Origin: Ophiocordyceps camponoti-saundersi (nom. inval.)
Lineage: Eukaryota; Ascomycota; Sordariomycetes; Hypocreales; Ophiocordycipitaceae
Reading direction: 5' to 3'
Length of the DNA: 64,000 bases
NCBI GenBank assembly: GCA_003339415.1
Contig: PDHQ01000054.1
Location: 62,001-126,000, forward strand
Shown here: in pieces, positions 24,622-37,500 of the stretch
Layout of the letters: the number at the start of each line of letters is the position of its first letter
Position numbering within the stretch: the first letter of the stretch is position 1
Made by a program: the position numbers and the translations under genes
Notes under the pieces: generated by a model
What the model saw: only the letters and a program-made list of their open reading frames with translations
What the model was told of the DNA's origin: nothing
Databases searched by the model: none

Positions 24622-25756
24622 TATAAGGGTTCGGCCTCCGGGCTATCTATAAGGAGGTGACTTTATTATTTAGAATAATTATAAAGAACTATAAAAAAGG
24701 GGTCGTGACGCTTAATAGGGGTAGGCGATCCGCGCGCGCGCCGCGCGCAGAAATAACTATAAGGGAAGCCTATATAAGATATACTAAAGAAGAGAGGTAG
24801 CGATAATTAGGTTAGAAGAGAGAAAAAAGAGTATATAAGTATAGTTTGCAGAGGTTTACTTTAAAAGTTATATTAAAAGCAAAGCTAATTCTTACCGAAT
24901 TATAATATTAGAAACTACTACGAACTATATATAAGGGGATTATAACTTAGGGGTAAACTCCTCGTAATACGAACTATAACTCCCGAGGTCTTATCTAGGA
25001 CCTTAGCGTAGTTTAAGGACTTACTTTCTATATCTAATAATTCTATTATAATTAAAAATATATTATATATTTTCCGACTAATTTCGGTATTATATTATAA
25101 TAGCTTTATAATACTTACGTAACCTTATAATTATTTATATATAATTATTTTATAACTTTATTATAACTATTTTTTTATTTTAAATAACTAGATATTTAAG
25201 TAAAATAGTTATAAATTATCGTAGATATATTATAATAAAGTAATAAAGAAAAGGTTATATATAAGGAAAATGCGTTATTAGTTATTAAAGCGCGCGCGTA
25301 ATTATAATAATAGTAATTATTCGTTATTAGTTCGGAGTAAGGTATAAGTAATTTTAAGCGCGTACTATTATTATTATAATTTTTTTATCTTATTATCTTT
25401 AGAAAGATCTTATCTATATCTTTATTTTAAGCTTATTTTACTACGTAACGATACCTCCCTTTAATACTATATTACGTAGTAAAGCTCTTAATAGCTTTTA
25501 TATATATTTTAATAAGAAAGAAAATACTCTTAATAGCGGCTTACTTAATAATAATATTCCGTATATTAATATAGAGATACTTTAAGGAATACTAAAAAAA
25601 ATAAGTATAGTAATATTAAAAAAGATTATAAGGATATTAAGCGGTAAGAGCTTAAAGCGTAAGTAATTTAGTATATATTTATAGAAGATTTACTAATATA
25701 TCGTAAAAATACTAAGTTAAGGTTCGCTAGCGATAATTATTAAAAAGAACGGAGAT

Positions 25757-28540
25757 AGTAAAACGCTAAAAAAAGCGTAAAAGCTAAAATCCGTAATAAC
25801 TAAGATAATTAACGTAGATAAGGAGACGATTATTCGCCTTAAGCTAGAAATAAGTAATAAAACGCTAAAAAAGGCGTAAGAGCTTATATCTAAGGCTAAA
25901 AATAGCCTAGCTAAGAAATAGTATATTAAGAGTAAAAGGGGTAAGGCTACTAGGAAGAAGGTAAAGGCGCTAGCTATAAAAAAGGTAGCTAAGAAAGAAA
26001 AGTTTTATATTAAGGTAAAGTAAGTAAGGTATTTAGCGTTAAAGCGTGCCGGGGTTATTAAGAAAATAAAGATAAAGAAAAAGATTTAAAGTAATAAAAG
26101 TAAGAGTTATAAAACCGATATTAGAATAATATACTAATAAGTTATAAAGGTTAAAAATATTAAATTTATTAAAAACTCTAATAAGGAAAATATAATAGTA
26201 ATCGATATAAAATAATAAGTAAAGGTAAAGGAGTATTATTCTTATATTAACCTTAATAAGTAAACTAAGAAGCGGTTTTTAGATTAGCTTTTCTTATTAG
26301 AAAAAGATAGCGGCTATCTAATAGTAATTAATATAGCGTTAAAATAATATATATTAGATATAATTACTATAAAAGGTTAAGAGAGAGCGGAGATTATAGT
26401 TATAGAATACTATATAAAGAAAATATAACTTATCTTAGCGCTTAGTAAATAAAATTAGCTAAGGTTATTTAGAAATCGATATTAACTTAGTATAATATCT
26501 ATAAAAGCTAAGAAATCGCTACTTAAAACCCGATATAAGAATCGCGGTAAGGGTAAATTTAGTAAGCTATAAAATAAGGAGATAGGAGGCTATATTTCGG
26601 AGAGTAACTTATTATATAAAATAGTCGTAAAAGTAATAATATCTTATAATTAAGATACCTCTATTATTATATATATAATAATATATAGCTATATTAGGTA
26701 AAAAGTAATATAAGAGTAAGTTATAGCGATTTATAAGGATTAGAGTATATTACGTAAAGTTCGTAATATAATCGCTAAGGAGTTTATTTAATATAAGGAT
26801 AAAAGCTAGATCCTTAATTTAGGAAATACTTTAACGTAAAAGACTTAAAGCTAAGTATCGTTAGAAACCCCTAAAAATACTAACGGAGACCTATTAATAA
26901 CTTACTTAGTAACTATTATAAAAAAGATTATTATAGCTTAAAAAGAAAAGGTAATATAGGAAATATATAACTTAATATTAAACTATATAAGTATAGTTAT
27001 AAAAAAAGGTAAGATACGCCTATTTAATAAAAACGCGATTATAATATAAGGAGTTCGTAAAATTATCGTAAAGGAGTTTAATAAGTATTACGTTAAGTAA
27101 GCGACTAAGGCGGAAAAGTCGCTAGGGGCGGCGAAGCTTATTAGAAGCGTAGCCTAAGTAAGGGGGAATTAAGGCTAAGTCGACGGAGATATAGCGGAGG
27201 TTACGGAAAAGTTTATTAAAGTTAAAAAAGAAAAGGACGATACTAACGATAATAAAGCTAACTAGGAGCTATAAATTAAGTATAAAAAGTAAACGGAGTT
27301 ATTTAATAACGAAGAGAAGAATACTAATAAAAGAGAGGTTTACGATAAAAATAATAATAATAATAAGTCTAATAATAAAGATACGCCTAAATAGAAGATA
27401 ACTTATATTTATAGCCGGGGTAAGGCGGGGGCGAAAAAGGAGGGATATACGAAAAGGTTTAAGAAAATATTTTATCTAAAGTAAAAGAAAATTATTTAAT
27501 ATAATCTTAATTAGTATATTAGGTATTTTTAGTTTTACTTAAAGGAATATATATTTCGCGTTATTAAAAATAAGATATTTAGCGTTAAATATTAATATTC
27601 TAAGATTAAAGCTTTTCGGTATAATTTTTATTAAAATAAAAAAGTAACTTATACGCTTATTCTTATTAGTATATTAGAAAATCGGTTTAACTATATAATA
27701 ATAATAAGGGAGCTAGGGTATATTTTTAATATAATATATTATAAGGCCGGTTATATAATTAAGAAAAATAAGTTAGCTTTATTTAAATAAGGGAGACTTA
27801 ACGTAGCTTAGATTACTTAATATTTAGTAGAGTTATTTATAGCGGTATTAACTACTTATATCCGGGAATATAAGCTTACGGGAATAAATAAAGTATTTAT
27901 CGAAGCTAGGGGGTAGTATCGGGGCTTAATATAGTAGTAACGGGCGCTATTAACTGCTAACTATTATACTTTTAAAATAACTACCTTAGAAAGGGGCTTA
28001 GAACTACTAAAGTCTTATCTCGATATAAAGGGGAATTTTTAGCTTATAAGAAAAGGAGAACTTATAATAATATATTAGAAATTATTATTATTACTTTATC
28101 TTCTTTTAGGGGATAAAGAATATATTAAGTAGAAGGCAGCGCTAGCTTATACGCGTAAGCGGATAGAGAGAGTTTTACGTAGCCTTATAAATAAAGAGTT
28201 TAAGCTATAAAAAATATCGATTTATAAATATTTTAATATATATACTTTATATAGTAATATTAACGCTTATAAATATATTCTAGTTAAAAAGATAAAGCGC
28301 GCTATAAAAGCGGAGAAAATAGCTTAGGAGGAGATAGCGTAAGTACTTTAAATTAAGAAAAAGCTACTAATAAGTTAAGAGTTAGGGGTAAAATATACTT
28401 ATAATAAAGATAAAAAAAACGAAGATATTCGATAAGTTCGTTAATTTAAACGGAATAAAAAAGCGTAATAAGAGTAAATATAAAAGTAAATAGCGTAATA
28501 AGTATATAGATAAGTAAGTAAGGTAAATATATAAATTTAA
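25757..28540 (+). pseudogene. Long antisense open frame in element B, unknown protein
   Basis: One forward frame can be followed without a shift from 25,757 to about 28,540, roughly 930 codons. All interruptions are TAA or TAG, which RIP makes from CAA, CAG and TGG. Upstream, about 25,450-25,750, another frame may continue it after a shift. The reading is very rich in Lys, with Arg/Lys/Gln-rich coiled-coil-like segments at both ends and an acidic, Asn-rich middle near 27,230-27,390. I recognise no family; no reverse transcriptase, integrase or recombinase motif is evident. It lies between the end of pol and the 3' LTR on the opposite strand, convergent with pol. Some plant gypsy elements such as Grande carry antisense frames in this place. 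Confidence 0.65.
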
Positions 28541-31042
28541 AAGAATTATACTTTCTTATATTTCTTTATTATTTTTTAAAATTTATTAATAAGTTATAAT
28601 ATATTTACTATATTATTAATATTAACTTATTAATTATACTCTAATAGCTATTTTTTTTATTTAATTAGGAAATAAACTTTACTATTTAGTATTTTTTAGC
28701 TTTTAACTTCTTAAATTTCCTATTTCCTATTATCCTCCTCTAAGTCTAGTATAGGGAGAGAGGTAAATAAGTCTTAGGGGTTTTAAAGGTGCTAAGGTTT
28801 AAAAAGAGAGATATAAAAAATATCGTAAAAATAGGCGTATTTTATAAGTAATACGAGATAGTACGCTTAGAAGCTAATTTTCTAGAGAACGCGAAATAGT
28901 CTTATATAATAAGGTAGGAGTTTTTTTTTCTCGCTTTTAAATTTAATATTCTTAGTTAAGAGGCCTACTAGATCGCCTATCTTAAGTACTAAAAGTATAT
29001 AGTTTTTATTATAATACTTTGCTTATTTTTTAATAGCGTATTTTTAATAATTCGCTAGGTATTAGCGTAAATTTACTATTTTATTAATCTTAGCTTTAGC
29101 TTTAAGGTTTACTTTTAAAGGAGTATCCGCGGAAATATAAAATTTTAAGTAATAACTATAAAATACCTTATTAGGTAAGATACCCGTTATTAAGTACTTT
29201 ACGTTATTAATTATAAATTAAGTAATTAGTAATAGTTAAGGCTATAATATACGTTTATTATTAATAAAGTAACGAAAGTAGTATTATATTACCTAATTTA
29301 TTTATTTTATTTACTTATCGGTTTAGGGGTAAAATATAGTTAATAATTATCTCTTAATCTTAGATAAAAAATAGAGGTTTAACTAAAAATAACTAGTAAA
29401 TAAGCTACCCTTATCGGATATAATACCTTATAAAGGACCGTAGCGAAGTTCTACCTCCTAGTAAAAAAGCTTAGCTAAGTCCCTTACTTTAATTATATCC
29501 GAAACTAAAAATAAGAGCAAAAACTTTATAAATCGATTAATAATTATAAGAATATTATTAACTTATTTATTTAGCTATATAAACTTTAGTAAACTAATAG
29601 TAAAGTTTAGAGATAGTTTAGCTTATAGTTATAATAAAATCGGTAACGAATTTAATTTACTATATAGGCGATATTTTTAGGAAGCGACCCCTTAGTAAAT
29701 TTAATAAGACCTAATATAGGATTTAATATCTTTATATATTACCTCTTAGTAGAATTTCCTAGTAAGGAGGTCTTAGGTACGTTCCGCACTAAAGTAACCC
29801 GTTAATAAGTTATTATAATATAATAATAGTAGTTCTTACTTTAAAGCCGCTTCTTATAGTATTATAATATAGTCCTTTTAATAGATAAGACTATTAGAGT
29901 TAACTATTTAAGGACCTTACTTTCCTTATTAAGTCTCGTTAAGCTTAGTAGCTTTTTAATATTATAACCGGAGATCTTCGCCTTAACTTCGCTATAATAA
30001 AATAAGGAGGGGAGTCGATATATTAGGCTTTAGGGGCTATTTTTATACTAATACCTTTTTTAAAAGTTTAGCCCTTAAGGCGTTAAGTTAAGCCCGAGGT
30101 TATTAAAACCTAATATAAAAAGTATATAGCTATTTTAAGGTAGGGGTTTTAATAGTTAGTTTAGTCTAACGCTATAATATACTTAACGTATAGTATATTA
30201 TTAACTATCTTCTTACGTAGAATATCTAATCTTTTTATTATAAAGCTTAATTTAAGTATATATTATAGTTTTCTTAAGGGGCTATTAGTAGGATTATTAC
30301 GGCCTAGTTTATAGAGAATATAGAAATTAAAAAGTAATAAGTAAATTACTTAATATTATTAATAATAGTTTAAGTCTAATTATATTATAATTAACTATAA
30401 GTTTAAGTAATCTAAAATTACCTTAACCGGGAACGTTAATCTTTTTACGTAATAGCGCTAATACTTAAATAATTTAATAATAGCGAAGAATTCTTTTTTA
30501 GCTACCGTATAGCGTACTTTAAAGCTATTAAATTTTTATAACTAGTAGGCGATAATAAGATATTACCTTTAATTATCGTATTATAAGAGGATATTAGCTA
30601 TAATAAAGTTTAATATATTAGTCTTAATCTTTATTTACTTTTTAAAATTAAAATATATTAGTAAAGGGGCTTTAGTAAATATTTTTTTAAGTTTTAGAAA
30701 GGCGGATTATTAGAGGGCGTTAAGCTCGTATTAGCTTAGTTTCTTCCTATTTTCGCTCCTTTTAAATATATTAATTAGGGGAGCGACGATATTAGAATAT
30801 TAGAGAATAAAACGCTAATAATAGTTATAAAAGCTTAGAAAAATCTAAAAGTTATAAAAAAAGCTTAGTGTTAAGTGGTCTTTATACACGTACGTATAGG
30901 TGAGGGAAAGCAAAAGTAACCTAAATTAAGTATAATTAAAGATAGATACCCTTCCTTTATCGTACGAGGAAGAGCGGCTATATAGCTAAATAATACTCTA
31001 CTTCTATACCCTCCTTCTCCTTATCTGAGCTACCTCCTACCT

Positions 31043-31069
31043 CCTAAGTCGTACGAGGCACGACTTAGG
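31043..31069. repeat. LTR stem-loop of element C
   Basis: CCTAAGTCGTAC (31,043-31,054), loop GAG, then GCACGACTTAGG (31,058-31,069) form a 12-bp stem with one mismatch that is a RIP-type change. The same structure, with a different RIP-type mismatch, is in the other LTR at 38,027-38,053. A conserved hairpin of this sort in an LTR may have acted in the transcript (R region) or in transcription. Confidence 0.6.
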
Positions 31070-32499
31070 TAGTAATATATATTTCGTTAGAGGCTTCCCT
31101 ATATCCGTGCTATCCTCTATATATATATCGTATAGCAGATATAAAGGGGTATAGAGAGATAATATCTAATACTCGACTTTTTCTTTTTATAAAAAGATAT
31201 ACTAAATAAAAAGGTATCGTACGAAGAAAAAAAAACTCCGTCTTCTTAAAGGGTAGACGTTTTTAGAGAAAAAATAGTCGTACGATATTAAACGAGTATA
31301 TAATCGAAAAAAATCTGCAAAGGTAAATAACGCCCGCAGTGCCGTGGTAAAAAGAGATAAAGAAAATAAAGCTGCCGGCCGAAAAATAAAAGTCGGGTTA
31401 TTATATAATCCGATCCGTAATACGTTTTTATAGAGTTTTACTATAAAGGTCTTTTATAGTTATAATACTAAGAAAAATAGGTAGTAAGCCGACTTTCTAT
31501 AACCTTATGCTAAAAATACTAAAAAATATTACGAAAAATAGGAATTAAAAAATCGGATTCTGCCGCCGCTTACCGCCTTTAGAGGGGTATAAAAACCCCT
31601 CCTCGCTCCCTCTCTCTCTCTCTCTCTTTCTCTTTCTTTCCTCTTCTTTCTTTATTAGGCTAATTAACGAAGATAACGACGATAACTAGAAAGATCTTTA
31701 ATAAAGATTAATAAGTTATACGATATACTTAAGTCGTTCTTATTAATAGTTATTAGTTATACGATATACCTCCCTATCCTAATAGCGTTATAGCTTATCG
31801 ACCTAGGTTTTTCTAGGTCTATATACTTTATAGTAAGGAGGATAACTAGCGCTTTATATAGTAGATATCCCTAAATATAAGAAAGAAAAGTCTAGCTATC
31901 GTATAATAGTAGTGCTAATAAGAGAGTAATAAGCGGAGATCCGATTAGCGGCTATACCGTCGTCCGATATTTTTATTCGCTTAGATAATACTTAAGATCC
32001 TAAGCATATTAAGGCGATTATTATCTAACGCCTAAGTTATTTTCTAGCAGTCCTTCTTATAAGTTATAGCAGGGTAGTAGTAGAATTATACTACGTTTAT
32101 ATTAGAAATCCCTACCTATTCGATATATATCGGATAAATAGTAACGGGGCCTATATTACTTATATATAGCGGTCCTATACGATAAGATATTTTTTCGTAT
32201 AACGGGGCTAAGCGTTGCAGACTCCTAGGCCGGCACCTTATACCCTAATAACTACTCCTATAAAGTCGCCCGACGGCCGGCGGCGGGGACGGGTAATAAT
32301 AATATTAAGCGGAGCGCCTCCTAACGCGGAGGAGTATATTACTATCTCGGACGATAAGTAGTAAGGTACGGGGGTAGAAAAGAAGTAATAGTAGGGTCGG
32401 ATAACGAGGAAAAAGAGAAAAGAAAAAAAAATTAGGTATTAGGGACTTATAGCTTTATTTTAAAATTAAGCGTAGGGGTTAGACGATACCTGGAAAAAA

Positions 32500-35400
32500 T
32501 TAATAGTAATTTTCGCATAAGAATAATAGAAAAAAAACGTAAAAATATAAAAAAAATAGGAAGGTAAGGATAGAGGGTCGGACGAAGTAAAGATATAGGA
32601 AAGAAAAGAGTATAAGTTTTATACGACCTAGGTAGGTTATTAGATAGTAGCTTTAATTCGTAACTTATAGGAATTCGTAGAAATTAAGGTTAATAAGGCT
32701 AAGTTAGGGCTATCTTTAGTATAAGCGTCCGCCGGGTTATTCTTACTATTAATTTATCGTATTTCTAAAATTTCCTTACGCTCGTATAACTTACGAATAG
32801 CTATAATATTAATTATTAACCGTTTTTCTATCGTTAAGCTAAGCCGTATTAGGTAGTCGTATAACGAACGTAAGTCTATATAGAGAATAAGGGGGATCGG
32901 AGGCGTGCTTAGGGATCGTACGATAGCCTAAATAGTCGAGTAAAAGGCTAGGCTAATATTAACGCCGTTTACTATACCGTAAAGTTCGCTTATTAGGATA
33001 CTTTAAGTAACCCTTTTACACTTCGTAAATATCTAGTAGAGGATATTACCTTATACGACGAATAAGTTTGAAAACCGGTCTTCTTTACTAAGGATAATTA
33101 AGGTGCTAAGCTATAAGGTAAGGTCCCTATTATTTGCGAACGACCTATCTGTGAAAATAAATAGTTTCGTACGAGATAGGTTAAGTGGAATAAACCGTAA
33201 ACCGCGGGCAGTATTATTAATCTACTATTAGATACGTTTATTAAGGGCTAAAATATCTTACGTAGAAGGATCGGTTACTTAAGCGGCTACCGTAAGGTTA
33301 TATAACGCCTCCGGTTAATAGGTAGAAGTAATATATACTCCCCGGGCTCGCTAGCTAATAAAGTCCTACGGGGCAGTATCGGCGGTTAGGTTAATAATAT
33401 AAAGGCCCTTTACCTATCCTTTCTATATAAGAACGATATTATATAATTCGCGCGTAATATAACTACCGTTAAAGTTAATAGATAAGCTATTAGTAAGGAA
33501 TATTTTAGGTTTCGCACGAAGCTCTGCCCGTTTTAACTTATTATCCTTAAGTTTAAAGAACATATCGGATATAAAAGAGAATATATCGTCCGTTTATAAG
33601 CCCGTTATACTGAATAAGTCGGGGCTAGCTATTATAAATAAAAGATATAGGTCGTACGATAAGGGCGTTATATAAAGGTTTATATAATAATAATTATAGT
33701 ATATCTTAAACTAGTATAATCTTAATTCTACTAGCCCGTATAGCGGCTTTTTAATATATAAAAGAGTATTAGGTAAATATTAATCTTATAGTTTTTTAGG
33801 AAGGTATACGTATATCGTATAACTTAAAGGATCGGCAGACTACGTATACGCTTACGTAATATCTCGCAGTTCGCCTTAGTAGTTATACGACTTTATAAGG
33901 GTAGGTCTAAGGGTAAGAAGAAGGCGCTATAATATGCGTAGAATTATAGGTAATTACGTAAATATTTCTTCCTTGCCGTTATTACTATACCCTTAAACGA
34001 CGAGCTGGGATTTCTCGTAAGGTCTATCGTTTAGATTCTTTACCTCTTATACGAGACGCGTTTTAAAAATACGTTTTATAAGGTCCGAGGAAGGGTTATA
34101 TCGGACAAAGGTAAAGACTTCCTATATAAAAAGGGTATTAATTTCCTTACGGTTAGAGGCCTCGAATAATCGTCCTAGGGTAGTAATAATACCTTATTAT
34201 CGTAGTTATACGGTAAGTGCGTAGTTATCTTTTTCCTTCGTAGTAACGAATACGGAGGGAAAAGCTTCGTACGAGTCTTTATCGTATAGGGGCATAATCG
34301 GGATTTCGAACTATACCTTTTTCTCTATAAGTATAGTAGGGAGGGAGCGGAGATAAGGTTTAACCTATATCGTATAAAATCTAGTTAGTCTTATAGGGAG
34401 TTTAAGGATAACGTCCTAGCCGTCGAAACTAGAAATATAGAAAAGACCTTACTATTTATCTTTTTTACGCTAAATAAGAACTTCGCTTTAAAGGGGAAAT
34501 AATAAGATATCGTATAAGTTAGGTCCGTTTCGGGTATAGAGAGCGCGTAAAATATCCGCTTAAGCCTTAATTTATTATACTTATATTATAGCGCGCTTAA
34601 TCGCTTAGGCTCTTATAGTAATATTAAGGGCTAGGGGCGAGTTATACGAAATATAAGGGTAAGCGCTAAAAATAAAAAATATCGGGATAAGACTATCTAG
34701 TCCGGCTATATTATTAATAGCCTTAACGGCTATCTAAAAGATAGTTATATTATCGGTCTTAGTGCTAATTTCTTATCGTAAGATATTATATACTTGCCTA
34801 AGAGGGGCGTATATACGTTTAACCTTACTAATCGCCTAATACGCTTCGACGGGCACTTCCTTATATATAGTGCCGAGTAGTTTCGCGTTCGTACGAAACT
34901 TTAGAGAGGAAAAGTTAGTTCCGGCGTCGTAAGAGATAATATCTAGTAAGCCTTAGTATATATAAATCTAGCACTTATATAAGGCGTTCTAAGCGTCTAC
35001 CGCTAATATATTTTATACGAAGGCGGCTACTTAGAAAGATATAGCTTCGTTAATAGCGTATAGGACCGGCTTACCGTAAAGGTAAAAAATATTAATAACT
35101 AGTAAGTAGTTAAAATCGCAGTTATCCTTAAGGGAGAATTTAAATCGCCGAGGTTTTAAGTTATATAATTAGTATTAGTAATATAAATATTAGATTAACT
35201 TAAGGGCTATAGGGGTTATATCCGAAAAGCTAGCCTTTTTTAGTAAGTTATAAAGCTATTATATATAGGGGTAGCTAAAATATCGGTAAAGCTATTATAA
35301 CTCTTATTCTATATAGTATAATATAGATTTTTATTTAGAGATATTAAAGAATAGATATCCTTATTTCCTAATAATAGGGATCGTTATACTATCGTATTAT

Positions 35401-37500
35401 ACGATAATATCCCTTATATTATCGTAGAAAGTACGGAGGCGGTTAGTATCTTTAAGATAGAAAAGGAACGGGGTAGTAGTATTAAGAATATAATATAGGA
35501 CTTTACCGAGGGGGTTTTATACGATAATAGTTCCGATCGGCTAAGTAGGTTCTAAGGAGCTAAAACGAATTATATTCTTAGTCGGGGTCTAGTTAATAGT
35601 CGTATAAGGGTATTCCTAGATATAGGCTTCTGCTTATAGTTTACTTACGGTTAAGATTTACGTAGCTCCTATATCTTAGAGCTCGCCTTAATATATTATA
35701 TAATACGTATCGGAAAAGAGGAATTATTCCGCGGGAACCGATAGGGCCTTTAGTTAGTAGATATTATCGCTTATAAGGCGGTATATATAGGCTACTATAG
35801 TGAAAAACAAAACCGCGTTTTCGCCGCTAATAATTTCTTCTTTAATATTAGAGTCTTTATCGTACGATTATAAAAACTAAAAATCTTATTTATTAGAACC
35901 TTTATATAATAGGAGGAATACGCTAAATTCTTCCTCCGTAAGAGGGTCCTAGCTAGTTTTTTTATAACTAGTAAGGTACTGCTTACGTGCGCGTTAGATA
36001 TCGTCTAACTTATAGTTTATAAACTAATATCTTTCCTTTTTATATATAAAGTACCTTCGTATTATACGAGGTTAGAACCGGCGTCGCTATAAGGAAAAAT
36101 ATTATATAGGGGGCGATTATTATTAGCGGGGAGTAAAAGAAGATTATCTAGGGTTTATATAATACTTATTATAATTAAGGTAGCGTTATTCGATAAAGAA
36201 CTAGTTAGTTATTTTATCCGTAGTAATAGTAAAGGAGGAACGAAGGCAATTAATAAATATTTCGTACGATATATCTTAGAATATTATAGCTAATTCGAGT
36301 TCTAAAACGCCGCGATAGGCTCGTACGATAATAGTAAGAAGTTACTTCTCTTCTTAATAGTTAGATCTAAGAGCTTATTAAATAAGTCGGAGTTTATTAA
36401 GGAGGGTATCGAGTAAATTTATTATAGTTTTATCGGGGTTTTCTTATCGTACGATATTAAAAAAAAGAGTGGTCTAATCTATCTAATATAATAAATAGTT
36501 CGTACGAGTATTAAAGTGCGTATCTAAAAAAGTGTAAATTTTATCCTATCTTTTATCTAATCCGATAAAGTATAAATAATAGTCCTAAGCTTTATCTAAA
36601 AAGATATCTAGAAAAATAGCGTAGAATTAATCTTCCGTTATACTAATACGGGAGTAATAGCTAATAAAAATCCTAGCCTTATCGATTAGTATATCGTACG
36701 GCCGCCCTATATAGTTCTAATCTTTTCGCTAACCCTTAAGGAAGGCGGTAACCTTATCTAGGGAGATTAGTCTATTTGCTACCTTTCGTATTAGTAATAA
36801 TATATAGACTTATACGATACCTATTAAGGCTTAATTTATCGGTTCTAGGAGGGTCTAAGTCGGAGTTGCCGAAGGTAGCTATATATTTAAGTCGTATAGA
36901 GTAGTTAACTTCTACGTAAGGGTCGTATAAAATAGGGGTTCTGCTAAGATACTTCGTAGTAGCTATATTAAGATATATCTTAACTTAGGGGGCTATGCTA
37001 AGTATAAAGCTTATATTATACTATCTAAAAGAGTTAGTTCGGAGGAGGGGGGGTAGTCTAACTATATAAAAGGGGCTCCTTGCGGGTTAGGGCGTAAAAC
37101 GTTTTCCGGTTTAGTCTTAAAAAGTCGTATAAAGCGTTTAATTAATATGCCGTTTCCGATAAGCAGGACGTATCGTGCGACTATAATTTAAGTTAGTTTT
37201 TTTAAGAATATATAGTAAATATATTTTAGCTAGTAGTAGGTCTATCCTTAAAGTTCCGATTAGATTATACGAAGAAGGTTTTCCTTATAAAGGTTAAAGT
37301 ATATAATATCGTATATCTACTAAGTAATAAACGTTATTAATTCGATCTTATCGGGAGGTTATATAAGGTTAGGTTATATATCCTAATAGAGCGAGTTCGT
37401 ACTTTAAGTCTAGATATAAGGGTTAACTTTACTTCCTTTTATTATTTCGTCGTACGAAGCTAAAGTCTCGTTTATTACCGTTATTATAGTTAACGTATTT
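32500..37500 (-). pseudogene. gag-pol remnant of Ty1/copia element C
   Basis: The minus strand at about 34,330-34,900 reads as the integrase C-terminal region of fungal copia polyproteins, recognisable by an A-V-K-A-I-N-x-x-A-G block and a later V-K-P-Y-L. About 33,640-34,200 reads as copia reverse transcriptase, with L-R-D-I-T-Q-A-Y and K-K-P-L-Y-G-L blocks. Integrase before reverse transcriptase is the copia order. Stops are TAA/TAG of RIP type throughout. Confidence 0.8.

Noticed and set aside
27900..27925. Polypurine tract and LTR start inside element B
   Set aside because: AGCTAGGGGGTAG looks like a polypurine tract, but the antisense open frame runs through it and no matching LTR is seen on the other side.
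31595..31650. CT-rich tract of element C as a polypurine tract
   Set aside because: It lies over 400 bp from the LTR; the purine tract adjoining the LTR on the minus strand is the better candidate.
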